Assembly (NCBI GenBank): GCA_020048795.1
Contig: JAIFMA010000083.1
Location: forward strand, 1 to 6,597
Length of the DNA: 6,597 nt
Source: Rhodoferax sp.
Lineage (GTDB): Bacteria > Pseudomonadota > Gammaproteobacteria > Burkholderiales > Burkholderiaceae_C
Direction of reading: 5' to 3'
The notes under the pieces were generated by a model, which did not search any database, was not told the origin of the DNA, and saw nothing but the letters and a program-made list of their open reading frames with translations. Of this stretch, positions 5,061-6,597 are shown in pieces. The translations under genes and the position numbers were made by a program. The stretch's first letter is position 1, and every line of letters begins with the position of its first letter.

Positions 5061-6386
5061 TCAGGGGTTGACGAAAATCCGCGCTTCACCAGGCTCCAGC
5101 GGCAACGCTTCGGCCAGCGTTACTGCAGCACCCTGGCGGCCCGGCGTCACCTCGCGCGCCAGCACCACATCGTCATCGAGCCCGCTGACGCGGGCATCAA
5201 GGCGCTGCTGCAAATTGGTATTGAACACCAGCAGCACCCACGATGACCCAGCCAACGCGCGACGCAAAATGCAGACCACAGCCGGGTCACCCGTGTGCAG
5301 TTGGCGTTGTGCGCCTTCCTCGTTGAGTACCGGGATAGCGGCGCGCATCTGGTTGACGGCGGCAATGTAGTCGCTGATGTCAAACAGCGGTTGTTCCCAG
5401 TGCTCAGGACGGGTCAGGGCGACGTTGAGTCTGGTTCTGAAGCCGTACTCGAAACCAACCGGAATCATGACGCCGGTCGAGAACGCGGCGACGAACATAT
5501 AGCGCATGCGGTAGGCGCGCTCAACCAGTACCGGGTCGCCCAGACCGTCCCGCTCCAGACCGCTGGCCAGGCGTTCGGTGTCATGGCTTTCCGGAAAGGC
5601 GATGGAAGGTCCAATGTGACGAAACGCGTTGTATTGCTCAAGCAGCCAGGGCGACCTGAAATCCCACCAGGTGGCGCTGTTGAACAAATAGTCGAAGCCG
5701 GTCGAGCGCAAGGCTGCCACCTGGTCCAGATGACAGCCCAGTGTTTCGGCCAGAAAAGTAGCGTCAGTGCGTTTGCTGCGGGCCAGCGTGATCAAGTCCG
5801 ACCAGACCTCAGCCGGAACCAGATAAGCGGCATCACAGCGAAAGCCGCTAATGCCGCAATCGAGAAAGTGGCTGATCAGATCACTGAAATAGCCGACCAG
5901 ATTGGCACGGTGATTGGAATTGTGGTAGTCAATTTCGGCCAGATCGCCCCAAATCGTGACATTGCGCGTATCAGCCGGGTCAACCGCGCGCGGTGAACGC
6001 AAGGAACCGTCGGATTCATGCAGAAACCAGTCAGGATGATGCTCGGCCAGCAGCGAGTCTTTGGAAGTGTGATTGATAACCAGGTCCATCATCACCAACA
6101 AACCCTGTTCGCCTGCCTTGCGACAGAAAGAGGTAAGCAGTTCTTCAAGAGAGTGCTCGCCATCCCACATCAAATCGTGGATACGGTAATAGTCCTTGAC
6201 GGCGTAAAGACTGCCGGAAAAGCCGGGATAATGAAACGGGTTGAGATAGACCCAATTAAAGCCCATGGCGGCGATGCGCGGCAGATGATCTTCCCACTGC
6301 TGGACCGAGCCGCAAAGCAGCGGAAACAGGTTATAAATGCGCGGTCCTTTGGCTGTGAGTCGGCATGATGAATCTGGCTCTGGCAT
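5061..6386 (-). CDS. GH13 alpha-amylase-family glycoside hydrolase or glucosyltransferase
   Basis: A 441-aa enzyme (numbering from the ATG at 6386) acting on alpha-glucosidic bonds, with no signal peptide and hence cytoplasmic. A (beta/alpha)8 barrel spans about 12-350, followed by a small beta domain ending in LEPGEARIFVNP. All GH13 motifs are present: DLVINH (101-106), GFRCDAAYL (181-189) with nucleophile Asp185, FLAETLG with acid/base Glu214, and FPESHDTE (264-271) with the third acid Asp269. The opening GPRIYNLFPLL and LNPFHYPGFSGSLYAVKDYY resemble the amylase-like part of GlgE-type maltosyltransferase proteins in Proteobacteria, as I recall them. It may therefore act on maltose- or glycogen-related glucans rather than extracellular starch. 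An in-frame ATG at 6488 would add 34 residues. I prefer 6386 because the extra segment (with rare-looking ATA and AGG codons) lacks family-like sequence and may hold the promoter, but neither start has a good ribosome site. Confidence 0.85.
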   Translation of the reverse strand: MPEPDSSCRLTAKGPRIYNLFPLLCGSVQQWEDHLPRIAAMGFNWVYLNPFHYPGFSGSLYAVKDYYRIHDLMWDGEHSLEELLTSFCRKAGEQGLLVMMDLVINHTSKDSLLAEHHPDWFLHESDGSLRSPRAVDPADTRNVTIWGDLAEIDYHNSNHRANLVGYFSDLISHFLDCGISGFRCDAAYLVPAEVWSDLITLARSKRTDATFLAETLGCHLDQVAALRSTGFDYLFNSATWWDFRSPWLLEQYNAFRHIGPSIAFPESHDTERLASGLERDGLGDPVLVERAYRMRYMFVAAFSTGVMIPVGFEYGFRTRLNVALTRPEHWEQPLFDISDYIAAVNQMRAAIPVLNEEGAQRQLHTGDPAVVCILRRALAGSSWVLLVFNTNLQQRLDARVSGLDDDVVLAREVTPGRQGAAVTLAEALPLEPGEARIFVNP

Positions 6387-6561
6387 ATCGGGGTGTTTGA
6401 ATGGTTCTGTTGAATGTGCGGATTGAAAGTTATCGAAAAGCGCGATACCGGAATTGGCCAGTGTTGCCCTGCGCGGCCAGGCTATCATACCGCCAACACC
6501 CGCCGCCGCCGCCCAGCCAACGTGGTCTGAGCCTGAACGGCGGCTGCATTTCCAAGCAGAA
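6387..6561. promoter_or_regulatory. Presumed divergent promoter region
   Basis: This stretch lies between the GH13 start and a possible plus-strand start at 6562, so promoters for both directions should be here. On the minus strand TATGAT (6489-6484) resembles a -10 box, but no well-spaced -35 box accompanies it. A GCC-rich run sits at about 6500-6513. I see no clear operator. If the longer GH13 start at 6488 is the true one, the left part is coding. Confidence 0.3.
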
Positions 6562-6597
6562 ATGAGCCTGAAGACGTGGTTTTGGATGTTTTGGGAG
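6562..6597 (+). CDS. Possible start of a divergent gene, cut by the window end
   Basis: From the ATG at 6562 the frame reads MSLKTWFWMFWE and is open to the last base. Lys near the start followed by a Trp/Phe-rich stretch is compatible with the N-terminus of a membrane protein. The ribosome site (AAGCAGA) is weak. Only 12 codons are visible, so function cannot be judged. Confidence 0.3.
   Translation, partial: MSLKTWFWMFWE

Noticed and set aside
5295..5996. 233-aa plus-strand open frame opposite the GH13 gene
   Set aside because: The minus strand encodes all GH13 catalytic motifs over the same bases; the plus-strand translation is a shadow.
6464..6488. Plus-strand promoter TTGCCC ... TATCAT for the gene at 6562
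   Set aside because: The spacer is only 13 nt, too short for a normal sigma-70 promoter.

Overview
The window looks betaproteobacterial. From position 1 to about 3660 there is a high-GC (about 65% in a sample line), tightly packed plus-strand operon with Burkholderiales-like codon use. It also contains a 60-bp repeat that I recall as widespread in Comamonadaceae genomes. From about 4093 rightwards the sequence is less GC-rich (43% in a sample line of the HAD gene) and the genes point the other way. The two halves are separated by mobile-element debris and a near-perfect Tn3-family terminal inverted repeat.

Left half (1-3657): the 3' end of an ABC permease gene, a cysteine hydrolase closely resembling biuret amidohydrolase BiuH, a two-domain ABC ATPase of the BMP/nucleoside-type (YufO-like) family, and a second BiuH-like cysteine hydrolase that may be a triuret hydrolase (TrtA-like). 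The genes are 11 nt apart or overlap by 1 and 4 nt, so they are almost certainly one transcript. The likely job is import of a small ureide (biuret, triuret or a relative) and its stepwise hydrolysis in the cytoplasm to allophanate and ammonia for nitrogen. The allophanate hydrolase needed to finish the pathway is not in the window, nor are the other permease and the solute-binding protein.

Middle (3658-4246): no intact gene. In order there are an inverted repeat, a fragment of an IS21-family istA transposase gene, a perfect 9-bp hairpin, two tandem copies of a 22-nt IS21-end-like repeat, a second hairpin, a 38-bp Tn3-family (Tn21-subgroup-like) terminal inverted repeat with its outer GGGG end at 4092, and the last ~44 codons of a mutS-like gene ending at 4228. 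The simplest reading is that the biuret/triuret operon lies inside a Tn3-family transposon that inserted into the 3' end of mutS; this window shows the right-hand junction.

Right half (4247-6597): two minus-strand genes, a GH13 alpha-amylase-family enzyme followed by a HAD-superfamily hydrolase whose first motif reads DVN instead of DxD. At the far right end there may be the first codons of a divergent plus-strand gene that leaves the window.
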